From Streptomyces sp. NL15-2K (GTDB taxonomy: Bacteria; Actinomycetota; Actinomycetes; Streptomycetales; Streptomycetaceae): a stretch of 64,000 nt of DNA. Made by a program: the position numbers and the translations under genes. Below are positions 1 to 8,005 of this stretch, one piece after another. Position 1 is the first letter of the stretch, and every line of letters begins with the position of its first letter. The stretch is taken from the NCBI RefSeq assembly GCF_030551255.1, contig NZ_CP130630.1:11407001-11471000 (forward strand). The letters are read 5' to 3'. The notes beneath the pieces are model-generated. The model was not told where the DNA came from. It worked only from the letters and a program-made list of their open reading frames with translations, and did not search any database.

Positions 1-113
1 CCATGAGGGCGTGGACGGAGCGGCTACGAAAGCCACCTTTGGTGGTTGGGTGCTGGCTACGCTGGAGGTCTCGCTGCGGGCAGTGGGCCGGACGCGGTAG
101 CTGTGGGTGGCAC

Positions 114-313
114 AACTCGCGGGCGACCGCGACGATCGGCGGTACCTCCACACCCGCGCACGCCAGCACGATCCGCGCGCGCAGGGCCAGCGCCTGGGCC
201 GACGATGCCCGCCGCGTCCACCGCTCCAACACCGCCCGCTCGTCATCAGACAGCAGCAACGGTTCCAGCTTCGGGCCCCGACGAGGAACTGACGCACCAG
301 CAACAGAAGTCAC
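114..313 (-). pseudogene. IS630-family transposase, N-terminal remnant
   Basis: Reading the minus strand from a GTG at 313 gives a frame with the typical start of Streptomyces IS630 transposases: LLLSDDERAVLERWTRR, then LALRARIVLACAG about 20 residues later. After about 65 residues (ELCH, near 116) the similarity stops, and the expected helix-turn-helix and DDE domain are missing. Positions 1-113 hold nothing I can assign. The fragment lies directly beside a MITE-like element and an IS5 remnant, so this is a pile-up of dead insertion sequences. Motifs are seen directly; the family is from general knowledge. Confidence 0.6.
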
Positions 314-344
314 ACAACTACCAAGGATCAACCATTGGCAGGAA

Positions 345-563
345 CTAGTGCCGCGACAGGCAACGTTTGCCCTTCAAGGAGCGGCGTCCGGTGCGTGCTC
401 TGGGGGTCCCCCCTCTGGGGGAGTGCCGGCCGGAAGCCCTCGTACTGGACGTACTTGGGCTTCCGGCCGGTGCGGCGAGTGGGGGCACCTCCCACGCCTT
501 TAGGGCAGTGGGGGAGCGTGCCGGGCGTCGCGACGGGGCGAACGTTGCCTGTCGCGGCACTAG
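345..563. mobile_element. MITE-like element with perfect 23-bp terminal inverted repeats
   Basis: Positions 345-367 (CTAGTGCCGCGACAGGCAAC...) are the exact reverse complement of 541-563, giving a 219-bp unit with no plausible gene. Inside is a second perfect inverted repeat, 426-439 against 457-470 (14-bp arms, 17-nt loop). Both ends begin with CTAG, which may be a 4-bp target duplication or part of the repeat. The element sits at the end of the IS5 transposase remnant, right after the codons for LTTKIHL, with the IS630 remnant on its other side. It is probably moved in trans by a full-length element elsewhere. Confidence 0.8.
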
Positions 564-925
564 GTGGATCTTGGTGGTCAGTCCGCCCGGCAGCGTCCGA
601 GCCTGTGGTCGGACGGCTCGACGAAGAGGCCGCCGGGCGGCTCTTGTTGCAGTTCCCACCTTTTTGCCGCCCCGGCAGCATGCTGGTGCGCCGGCAGACG
701 GTGAAGCCGACGTTCACGTCCCAGGTGATCAGGCCCTTCGCATCGGCCTGGGGCTGGAGTTGGGTGACGGTCATCGCCCAGATGCCATCGCGCTGCCGGC
801 GCCGGAACACTGCCGTCTATCAGCTGCCGCCGAGGCCGCACTGGCGGACGGCCGCTCTTGATGCCCCTCGGCAGCAACGGCTCCAGCCGGGCCCACTGGC
901 TGTTCGTCAGATCACCGCACCCCAC
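564..925 (-). pseudogene. IS5-family transposase remnant (frameshifted, interrupted)
   Basis: On the minus strand an ATG at 925 starts the classic IS5/DUF4096 opening GDLTNSQWARLEPLLP followed by GRPPVRPRRQLID. The frame then shifts, and the next conserved block WDVNVGFTVCRRTSML...GRQKGGNCNKSRP...SSSRPTTG is read in another phase. It ends at LTTKIHL, where the MITE-like element begins. The C-terminal catalytic half is absent, so the gene is dead. An 11-bp inverted pair, GTGGATCTTGG at 565-575 and CCAAGATCCAC at 945-955, flanks it. Confidence 0.75.
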
Positions 926-1135
926 AAGGCGTGATCATCCTTAACCAAGATCCACTTGCACCACCGCCCCTAGGCCCCCACCGTCGGCATCACCGCTTCC
1001 CCGGTCGTGTCGGGACGGCGACGCCGCGGCCTGGCCGCCCACGCAGGCCGCAACCAGGATGCAGTCCTGATACCTGCCCGTCCTTGTTGGCTCGGTAATC
1101 CTGGTGCGCGGAGGCCGCGCTCCAGTTGCCCGTGG
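926..1135. other. Intergenic, no gene seen
   Basis: This stretch separates the IS5 remnant from the 3' end of the ABC lipoprotein gene. Apart from the CCAAGATCCAC copy at 945-955 I see no coding signal, RNA gene or strong hairpin. Confidence 0.5.
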
Positions 1136-2272
1136 TTATCCGGCCGGCCAGATCAGTTTCGTGCCGTTGTAAATGGCCTTCAGGTAGCTGGGGTCGAAGG
1201 CGCTCTCGACGTCGGGCAGTTTCTTCAGGTCACCGGAGGCTATGAGGGTCTTGCCCTCGGCCGTCACACTGTCGGTGTCGATGTAGCCGGCCGGCCGGTC
1301 CTTGGGCGTCGACTTGTCGGCCAGGCCGGATTCGATCTTCCAGATGGCTTCGTTCTGCTTCACGTCGTAGCTGGATCCGGCGGCCTTGGCCGCGTACCCG
1401 ACGCATTCGGCGCCGTGCTTCTCGCAGTACGCCTGGGCCCGGAGGGTCGCCCGCAGGAAGTCCTCCACGGCATGCGGGTGCTTTTCGGCGAAGCCGGGAT
1501 TCACGATGGTTGTGCCGAAGGAACCGGGAACACCGTAGTCCTCCGGGTTCCACTCTTTGATGTGGGCGCCCATCGCCTTGAGCTGCAGTGGCTCGTTGGA
1601 CTTGTACGCGGCCAGCGCCTGCACCTGGCCCCGGGGCAGCACGCTGGGGTCGAACCCGACCTCCACCTGACGGACGGAACCGATCTTCACACCGGCCTTC
1701 ACCAGCATCGCCCGCAGCGCGGGTCCCAGGGCGCCATGGTGGCCCAGGGTCTTGCCGTCGAGCTGCTTGAGGCTGGTGATCTTGGACATGGTGATCAACG
1801 TGGCGATCGGCAGGTGGCCCGGGGTCATGACGGCCTTGACGTCTATGCCACCGGCGACGGACTGGAGTACCGCGGCATCGTTGCCCAGGGAAGCGAACTG
1901 GGCGGTGTTCGCGGCGACCAGCTGGGAGTTGCTCCCGGTGTTGCCACCGCCCGGCTTGATGCGCACGTTCAGGCAGAGGTCGGAGTAGTAGCCCATGGCG
2001 TCGGCGGCGATGTTGGCGAGGATGCCGACCGATGCCTGGTACTGGTAGCCGGTGAGGTACGTGATCGGTCCGGCGGCCTGGTTCTCCTTGCAGCGCTCCG
2101 CCGGCACGCCCGGGGCCGCCGACTTGGCCGCCGACGCCGACGAGGACTGGTCACCTTGCGCGTCGGCGCAGCCGGCGAGCGTCGCGGTGAGGGTGAGAGC
2201 GGTCGCGAGCAGGGCTGTCCGGCGGGCGGTGCGGCGGGCGGTGCGGAGGCGTTGGACAGGATTGTGGGACAC
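1136..2272 (-). CDS. ABC transporter substrate-binding lipoprotein (NMT1/SsuA-like)
   Basis: This 378-aa exported solute-binding protein is the last gene of a minus-strand transport operon. The N-terminus has an Arg-rich stretch, a hydrophobic segment and a lipobox (TATLAGCAD, Cys about 35), so it should be a membrane-anchored lipoprotein. The mature part (about 60-350) has the NMT1/THI5/SsuA fold signature: YLTGYQYQASVGILANIAADAMGYY near the start, and a TLGHHGALGP segment typical of the ligand cleft. It lies 69 nt downstream of its permease. Sulfonates are the best guess for substrate, because a TauD-like dioxygenase and a flavin reductase are linked. Relatives bind pyrimidine precursors or other small organics, so the ligand is uncertain. 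Confidence 0.8.
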   Translation of the reverse strand: MSHNPVQRLRTARRTARRTALLATALTLTATLAGCADAQGDQSSSASAAKSAAPGVPAERCKENQAAGPITYLTGYQYQASVGILANIAADAMGYYSDLCLNVRIKPGGGNTGSNSQLVAANTAQFASLGNDAAVLQSVAGGIDVKAVMTPGHLPIATLITMSKITSLKQLDGKTLGHHGALGPALRAMLVKAGVKIGSVRQVEVGFDPSVLPRGQVQALAAYKSNEPLQLKAMGAHIKEWNPEDYGVPGSFGTTIVNPGFAEKHPHAVEDFLRATLRAQAYCEKHGAECVGYAAKAAGSSYDVKQNEAIWKIESGLADKSTPKDRPAGYIDTDSVTAEGKTLIASGDLKKLPDVESAFDPSYLKAIYNGTKLIWPAG

Positions 2273-2341
2273 GGGGGGACTCCGTTCGGGGACTGTGCCT
2301 GGTGATGCGGGTCAAGGGTCCGGCAGCGGGCGCACGGTGTG

Positions 2342-3220
2342 TCAGGAGTTGCTGCCCTGCTGGGATTCGTGCCAGAAGAGCAGCCGGCGTTCGGCGGCGT
2401 TGATGACGATCAGCGTGATCACGCCGATCAGCGCCAGGCAGCCGACGGCCCCGTACATCTGCGGCAGCTGGGAGTTGGCCGCGCTGTTCTTGATCATGGT
2501 GCCGAGGCCCGTGGACGACCCTGCGGCGACGAACTCGGCGACCACGGCTCCGACCAGGGACAGCGGCAGCACCACCCGCAGGGCGGCCAGGGTGTAGGGC
2601 ACGGCGGTCGGGATCCGAAGCCGGACGAGCACCTCGAACCGAGATGCGTGCAGCGTGGTGAAGACGTGCAAGGTGGGCAACTGCACCGACCGCAGTCCGG
2701 CGCTCACGTTGGCCAGCACCGGGAAGAAGGTGATGATCGCCGTGACGATCACCTTCGGCATGAGGCCGAAGCCGAAGGCCACCACCAGGCCCGGCGCCAG
2801 AGCGACCACCGGGGTGACCTGGAGAACGGTCGCCAGCGGCATGATCGCCCGGCGCAGCACCGGGATTTCGGATGTGATCACCGCGACGGCGTACGCCGCG
2901 ACGAAGCCGAGCAGCAGCCCGAGCAGGGCGACCTTCAACGTCGCCCCGGCATTGGACACGAACAGTTCGGGGTCGCCGACCAGAGCCTCGCCGACGGCGG
3001 GCAGGCGCGGCAGCACGTACGGGTTGCCGGCGGCGATGAGCGTCCACAGGCCGCCGGCCACGGCCAGCGCGGCCACGGTGGGCAGCCAGATCCCGGGCCG
3101 GACCCAGGCGGGCCACGGCCGCCGGACCGGTCGGGCCCGTCCCGCGGCGGGTGCGGGCGGGGCCGCGCCGGGGGCCTGAGGGACGGGAGCGCCGCCCTCG
3201 GTGCTCAGCTCAACGGACAT
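2342..3220 (-). CDS. ABC transporter permease (SsuC/TauC-like)
   Basis: Inner-membrane permease of about 292 aa for the adjacent binding protein and ATPase. I start it at the ATG at 3220 (MSVELSTEGG) because this lies just past the stop of the ATPase gene and gives the usual length; a longer in-frame reading upstream would run through the ATPase gene. After a Pro/Ala-rich cytoplasmic start, hydrophobic helices begin at LPTVAALAVAGGLWTLIAAG. The coupling loop is the region around LAPGLVVAFGFGLMPKVIVT, which matches the EAA loop of BPD_transp_1 permeases. The C-terminus is WHESQQGSNS. It forms one operon with the genes on both sides. Confidence 0.85.
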   Translation of the reverse strand: MSVELSTEGGAPVPQAPGAAPPAPAAGRARPVRRPWPAWVRPGIWLPTVAALAVAGGLWTLIAAGNPYVLPRLPAVGEALVGDPELFVSNAGATLKVALLGLLLGFVAAYAVAVITSEIPVLRRAIMPLATVLQVTPVVALAPGLVVAFGFGLMPKVIVTAIITFFPVLANVSAGLRSVQLPTLHVFTTLHASRFEVLVRLRIPTAVPYTLAALRVVLPLSLVGAVVAEFVAAGSSTGLGTMIKNSAANSQLPQMYGAVGCLALIGVITLIVINAAERRLLFWHESQQGSNS

Positions 3221-3240
3221 GGGGACGCCTTTCCGGGCGG

Positions 3241-4182
3241 TCACGAGGGAACCAGGTCGGTGGGCGGCGTGCTGGCCAGCCACGCGTCGTGCAGGGAGGT
3301 CCGGACCCGGTCCTCGAGCGCGTGCGTCGCCGGGCCGGCCAGCAGCTCCGCCGTGCGGGGGCGCGGGAGACCGACGTCGATGATCTGGTGGATCCGGCCG
3401 GGCCGGGCGGACATCACCACGATCGTGTCCGACAGCGTGACCGCCTCCGCCACGGAGTGGGTGACGAAGACGACCGTGGTGCGCATCCGCTGCCAGAGGT
3501 CGAGCAGGTGCAGGCGCATCGCCTCGCGCGTGAACTCGTCCAGCGCGGAGAAGGGCTCGTCCATGAGCAGAAGGTCCGGCCGCAGACCGAAGGCGCGGGC
3601 GATGGCCACCCGCTGCTGCATGCCCCCGGACAGCTCGCCGGGGTACTTGCCGGCGGCGTCGGTGAGGCCGACCAGCTCCAGCAGTTGGTCCGGATCGGCC
3701 GTGAGTGGCGGTCCCGAGTTCGGTGCAGAGGCTCCGTCCACGCCGCCCCGCCGTGCGCGGAGCCGGCCCGCCGACTTGTTGATCTTGGCTGGCAGGGCGA
3801 CGTTCTTGCGTACCGTCAGCCAGGGCAGCAGGGCGGGGGTCTGGGGCACCAGTCCGATCGTCTTCTGCGCGCACGCCTGTTCCGGCGTTGCCCCGAAAAG
3901 CGTCAGGTTGCCGCTGTCGTACTCGTCGATTCCGGCGAAGGTACGCAGCAGGGTGGACTTCCCGCAGCCGCTCGGGCCGATCAGGCTGATGAACGTCCCG
4001 CGCGGTACGACGAGGTCGATGTCGTGCAGTACCGGCACGGTCGCGCCCGGATAGGTCTTGGTCAGTCCCCGGACGACGATGTGATCGGAGTCCGTGAGCG
4101 TGTCGGCTGCCGGACGCTCGGCCGAGGTCTTCGACGGGGCCGGGGAGGGCCGTAGGGGGGCGAGGTCGTCCGGAGTGGTCAT
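3241..4182 (-). CDS. ABC transporter ATP-binding protein (SsuB/TauB-like)
   Basis: 313-aa ATPase that powers the adjacent permease. Walker A is GPSGCGKST, the signature is LSGGMQQRVAIARAF, Walker B is LLLMDEPFSALD, and the switch His is in VFVTHSVAEAV. Between the Q-loop region (LVPQTPALLPWLTVRKN) and the signature is an unusual Arg/Gly-rich insertion of about 25 residues (SAGRLRARRGG...), which is not standard for SsuB and may be a lineage-specific loop. The ATG at 4182 overlaps the stop of the flavin reductase gene by 4 nt, so the two are translationally coupled. Confidence 0.88.
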   Translation of the reverse strand: MTTPDDLAPLRPSPAPSKTSAERPAADTLTDSDHIVVRGLTKTYPGATVPVLHDIDLVVPRGTFISLIGPSGCGKSTLLRTFAGIDEYDSGNLTLFGATPEQACAQKTIGLVPQTPALLPWLTVRKNVALPAKINKSAGRLRARRGGVDGASAPNSGPPLTADPDQLLELVGLTDAAGKYPGELSGGMQQRVAIARAFGLRPDLLLMDEPFSALDEFTREAMRLHLLDLWQRMRTTVVFVTHSVAEAVTLSDTIVVMSARPGRIHQIIDVGLPRPRTAELLAGPATHALEDRVRTSLHDAWLASTPPTDLVPS

Positions 4183-4754
4183 GACGGGTCCTTTCCGGCC
4201 GGCTGGGGTGTGGATGGCTCCACCGGGTTCAGCGTGTGGAATCGGCGTCCCTGATAGGTGAGCGGCTCCCGTTCGCCGACCACCACGCCGGCCACCTCGA
4301 TCAGGATGATCGTGTGGTCACCGGCGGTGAGGCGCTGGTGAACGGCGCCCTCGAAGGACACGGTGGCGCCGTCGAGCAGCGGTTGACCGAGCTTGCCCAG
4401 GCCGAAGGGCGCCGCGGCGAACCTGCCCGGGCCGCTCGTCGCGCCGGCGCCGAACGCGTTCGCCACCGGGCGCTGGTCGGCCGCCAGGACGTTGACGGCC
4501 ACCGACTCCGCCTGGCTGAAGGCCGGGTGGACGTCGGCGGTGTCGGCCAGACAGACCGAGATCAGCGGCGGGTCCATCGACACGCTGGTCACCGTGTTGG
4601 CGGTGAAGCCGTACCGAATCCCGTCCACTTCGGTGGTGACCACGCAGACCGACGTGACCATGGAGGACAGCCCGTCGCGGTACGTGTGCGGGTCGTCGCC
4701 CGGGCTGGTGACCGGCCTGGGCGTGACGGCGTGATCCATCGCGGGGTCGGGCAT
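4179..4754 (-). CDS. Flavin reductase family protein (FMN-binding, HpaC/SsuE-type)
   Basis: 191-aa member of the flavin-reductase-like FMN-binding split-barrel family, which makes reduced flavin with NAD(P)H for a partner monooxygenase. The family core is visible: SSMVTSVCVVTTEVDGIRYGFTANTVTSVSMDPPLISVCL, then the cofactor-contact segment QAESVAVNVLAADQ. It ends 4 nt inside the ATPase gene and begins 1 nt after the stop of a 35-codon ORF. No flavin-dependent monooxygenase is encoded nearby, so its partner is either elsewhere or lost. An alternative is a role in a flavin-dependent step independent of the transporter. Confidence 0.85.
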   Translation of the reverse strand: MPDPAMDHAVTPRPVTSPGDDPHTYRDGLSSMVTSVCVVTTEVDGIRYGFTANTVTSVSMDPPLISVCLADTADVHPAFSQAESVAVNVLAADQRPVANAFGAGATSGPGRFAAAPFGLGKLGQPLLDGATVSFEGAVHQRLTAGDHTIILIEVAGVVVGEREPLTYQGRRFHTLNPVEPSTPQPAGKDPS

Positions 4755-4755
4755 G

Positions 4756-4863
4756 TCAGACCACCGCCGTCTCGCCGGCGACGATCTGGAGCGGTCGTTG
4801 CGCCGCCGGGTTCGGCAGGGAACCCAGGCCGGAGGCCGACGAGGAAAAAGCGGTATTTATCAT
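4756..4863 (-). CDS. Small 35-codon ORF coupled to flavin reductase
   Basis: An ATG at 4863 is preceded at good spacing by a ribosome-binding site (AAAGGTGAT) and opens a 35-codon frame starting MINTAFSSSASGLG and ending IVAGETAVV. Its TGA lies one base before the ATG of the flavin reductase, which itself has only a weak ribosome-binding site. That arrangement suggests translational coupling. The peptide is Ser/Ala-rich without a signal sequence or Cys. It could be a real small protein, a leader peptide or the true start region of the operon. I do not recognise a family. Confidence 0.45.
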   Translation of the reverse strand: MINTAFSSSASGLGSLPNPAAQRPLQIVAGETAVV

Positions 4864-5441
4864 GGATCACCTTTTGTGTCGGGATGGCCAGACGCTAGGA
4901 ACGTCCCGTTGCTGTGGTGTTTCGCGTGAGGGTCCGTGCGGTAACTGTCTCGCATGTCAACATGGCATCTCGCGAATGCCGGAGGAGGGAAGGGCCCGGA
5001 CGGACGTCGGCGACCTCGTTCCTCATCGGCTGTGCCGGCCTCGTCGATGGGTTCGTGGTGGTCGCGCCTTCGGGCCAGGTCCGACGGTTCCCCTGCCGTG
5101 CGCCCCGGCCATCGCACGGTCCAACGTCGAACGTCCGTCCACCACTGGACCCATGCGGCAGTCGGCCGGTGCAGGTGGTCGGGCCGGCGAACGCCTTCCG
5201 TCGGCGACCAAGGCTCGACGACGGCTCGCGGGTCAAGGACGAATCGGTCGCCCCGGACAGCGGCCGACGCAGATCATCATCGTGCGCCCGGCAGAGCGTT
5301 CCTCGTCGCTGAGCATGGAGTCCTGGTGCTCCCGCGTCGCGGCGAGGGCACGACCGCGGTTGTACCGACGGACACGCGCGAGAGGATCGTGCGCAGGGAC
5401 ATGCTGTGCTCCAGGGAGGTGTTGGCGGGGAGCGGGTTCAG
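4864..5441. other. 578-bp intergenic gap inside the operon
   Basis: Between the dioxygenase 3' end and the small ORF I find no convincing gene. On the minus strand TTGACA occurs at about 4948-4953, but a matching -10 is poor. The gap is unusually long for genes on one strand and is the place where a monooxygenase gene may once have been. It probably contains the promoter for the downstream five-gene unit. Confidence 0.4.
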
Positions 5442-6524
5442 TCAGACGCCCCAGTCCAAGCGGGGAATGGATGCGGTGCCGATGGAGAAGTTGCCGCGGT
5501 CGTCGGCGTCACCGTCCGTGCGCGTCTGTGTGCGGCCCTGCACGACGTTCCTGCCGAAGCCAGGGACGACCGGACGCCCGCTGTCGTGGCGCAGCCACAG
5601 CCGCAGCAGGTGCCTGCGTCGCTGCAGTTCCGGGAAGTCCTGGTACTCGGTGCGGGAGTGCATGGCGGCGTAGTTGAGCAGCCACTGGACGTCGCCGGGG
5701 CGGAAGTCCATGTCGAGCGCCACGCCGGGCTCGCGGGCGACGTCGTCGATCAGGTGCAGCAGCTCGATCTGCGCCTCGGTCAGCCGCGGGACCTCGGGGT
5801 AGTCCTGTGCGGAGAAGATCATGCGGTTGCCGCCGTAGATGCTGAACACGCCGTCGACCCGGCTGCAGATCGGCGAGGTGTAGTAGCGCTGCGGGGCGTC
5901 GTGGTCCTGCTTGTACCAGTCGTGGTGGAAGGGTTCGAACAGCAGCGGGGCGAGGTCGGGGCGGCGGGCGAGCACCTCGTTGTAGAGGGTGGCTCCGCTG
6001 ACCAGGCTGCTTGCGCCGCCCGCCTTGGACGGCCGCAGGCACATCAGGCCTACGATGTCCGAGCTGTCGGAGTGGAAGTTGAGCTTGTCGCGGGTACGGG
6101 ACCCGAGCGCGGTCGGGTCGTCCAGCGTCTTGTCGGTGGTCGCCATGACGTGGTCGAGCAGGTCGCCGAGCTCGTTCTGCCGCATCGGCTCACCAAGGTG
6201 CAGGCCCATCACGTAGAAGATCGCGGCGGACAACGCGTCCGAGTAGTGCTGGGTCCGCAGGCCGCGCACGAGCAGGAAGCCACGACCGCGGTCCAGCTCC
6301 TGGGCGGTGCTGCGGAGCTGCTCGGCGCACACGTCCAGCGGGTAGTCCTCGGGGCGCACGGTGCGCAGGTCCGGATCGTCGTCCACGAACCGGCGGCCGA
6401 CCGCCTCCAGCTCGGCAACCTCCTCCGTGGTGAGATGGTGGATCCAGGCGTCTGAACCGGCCAGCTCGTCGCCCCGCCAGGCGGCGGGTCCGGTCGCGGG
6501 TTCGAGATCCAGCGAGGTGGTCAT
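5442..6524 (-). CDS. TauD/TfdA-family Fe(II)/2-oxoglutarate dioxygenase
   Basis: 360-aa non-haem iron oxygenase that would hydroxylate a small substrate using 2-oxoglutarate and O2. The facial triad is visible as H151-x-D153 in NFHSDSSD and a distal His in LNYAAMHSRTEYQD (about 289). Basic residues for 2-oxoglutarate follow in RHLLRLWLRHDSGRPVVP. The ATG at 6524 has an excellent ribosome-binding site (AAGGAGGT). It is longer than classic TauD (about 280 aa) and has an extended N-terminal helical part, like the clavaminate-synthase-like branch. Position upstream of the transporter suggests it works on the imported compound; the substrate is unknown. Confidence 0.85.
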   Translation of the reverse strand: MTTSLDLEPATGPAAWRGDELAGSDAWIHHLTTEEVAELEAVGRRFVDDDPDLRTVRPEDYPLDVCAEQLRSTAQELDRGRGFLLVRGLRTQHYSDALSAAIFYVMGLHLGEPMRQNELGDLLDHVMATTDKTLDDPTALGSRTRDKLNFHSDSSDIVGLMCLRPSKAGGASSLVSGATLYNEVLARRPDLAPLLFEPFHHDWYKQDHDAPQRYYTSPICSRVDGVFSIYGGNRMIFSAQDYPEVPRLTEAQIELLHLIDDVAREPGVALDMDFRPGDVQWLLNYAAMHSRTEYQDFPELQRRRHLLRLWLRHDSGRPVVPGFGRNVVQGRTQTRTDGDADDRGNFSIGTASIPRLDWGV

Positions 6525-8005
6525 GGTCTGGGGACCTCCTTGTGGCGCGGGTTGTCCGGACCGGTCAGTGCCGGCCCGGGAAGTTCACTTGCGGATGCGG
6601 CGGTGGCGCCCTGACGTCGTCCAGGACCTGCCTGACGCTGCGCTGACGTAGAGGTACGCAACGAGCCCGGGCACTCCGGCGACTTGCTCGAGCCGCCGGA
6701 TCGCCTGGCGTACAGCTCGCGCGGACGGCGAGGTCGTCGGCGGTGGCCACGTGGTGGCCGACGTCTCGTAAGGGAAACTCGGTCAGCTCGGGCTCCGCCG
6801 GCAGCTCGTCGCATCGTGGAGGTCGCGCTGCTCATGGTCGGGAGAGTAGGGGGCTGCACATGGGCCGTCAAGCAATGCGATACACCATCATGCAATTCAA
6901 TATGGACGTAACCTGGCTCCACCGCAGCCCGAGCGGGGCGAGCATGGCCGGCGCTCGATGCCGGTGGGCGGTGTAAGTGATCGGCCATCCGCTGGAACGC
7001 CGCCATGTCGACCCTGCCCTCGTTGACGGGCCAGGCGATCGCCTGCAGGTCGGCCGCGGGGTCTTGCGGCAAGGGGGCAGGGGCTTGGGGTCGGCGGCGT
7101 CGTGCGCCGGGTCGTTGCTGACGGCGGCGACCTCGTCCAGCCGCGAACCTGACCATGGTGTCGGGGTCGACCTCGAGGTACGCCGACATGCACGTGCACA
7201 CGGCGGTATCCGCGTATCGAGCCCGCCCAGAAGCCGGGGGAGCTCCGGCAGAGCCCGGCCTCGTCCTGCGAGAGAAGGTGAGCGTGTCGCCGGCGACGGT
7301 GGCGAGCTCGTCGGCGAACGCCATCGTCGAACGGGTGCGCCCGCCGTGCGCGACGGTGAAGGGTGTGCCGCGTCCGGCGCGGCCTCGAGGACCATGGCGG
7401 GCATCGGTGTGAAGCCGCTGCCGCCGCGAGGAACACGTGGGAGGGCGCCGACGTGAGCGGGAAGTGGTTGCGGCCCGCTTACCGCGAGCGTGACTCCTGG
7501 GCGGACCAGTTGGTGGAGGTCCACCGACCCGCCTCTGCTTTGGGCTCGTGCGGGACGCCGTGTTGAGAGGGGCGCGGGCACAGCGTCTCCGAAGAGCTCC
7601 CTCTTCACCAAGGACTTCCTCGGGACGGAGACCCTGCTTCCCGTCGCCTCGGCGGAACTGCATCTGGCGCTCGCGGCGCTGGACCTGCTCACCACCACGA
7701 CCAGCGGCTGCGCGGCGACGCCGGCCTGCCTGTTCGTCCCCACCTGCCTGTGTGTCTGCCGCAGCCAGGGCTGTCTGCCTTACGAGCAGGCGAACACCGA
7801 CGAAACCAAGATGTTCCACAGGAGCGTTGACAGCATCAGTCGCCGAAGGCAAGAGTACCTCGTAATGCGTTCCACCGACTCGCAATGCGAGACGGCTGAA
7901 GGTGAGGAGGAGAGCGGTGCGAGCCAGGGTGCAGACCGATTTCGAGGGGCCCGATGCCATGTCCCCGCAACAGGTCCAGACGGCTGGCATGGTCGTGATC
8001 GAGCC
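6525..8005. other. Degenerate region between dioxygenase and amidohydrolase
   Basis: Apart from the reductase remnant, this 1.5-kb stretch has no intact gene. Long frames exist on both strands but are composition artefacts. Just before the amidohydrolase, a plus-strand frame ends ...DAMSPQQVQTAGMVVIEP with a TGA that overlaps the amidohydrolase ATG. It may be the 3' stub of a lost upstream operon partner, but I cannot name it. Confidence 0.4.
7130..7545 (-). pseudogene. PDR/VanB-type ferredoxin reductase remnant
   Basis: Minus-strand pieces in different frames reassemble part of a phthalate-dioxygenase-reductase-like oxidoreductase. One frame gives SRGGSVDLHQLVRPGVTLAVSGP, the next has FLAAA, the first again has GSGFTPMPAMVLEAAPDAAHP, and another gives FTVAHGGRTRSTMAFADELATVAGDTLTF. 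These are the FAD/NAD-binding blocks. At least three frameshifts are needed, and neither the N-terminal barrel nor the C-terminal 2Fe-2S domain can be found. The gene is dead and suggests a lost oxygenase pathway next to the dioxygenase operon. Confidence 0.65.

Noticed and set aside
4860..5117. Possible sulfur-type leader peptide with RCHVDM on the minus strand
   Set aside because: Superficially like streptomycete leader peptides (R-HVD), but it lacks the usual length, start and Ser-Ser-x-Cys end.
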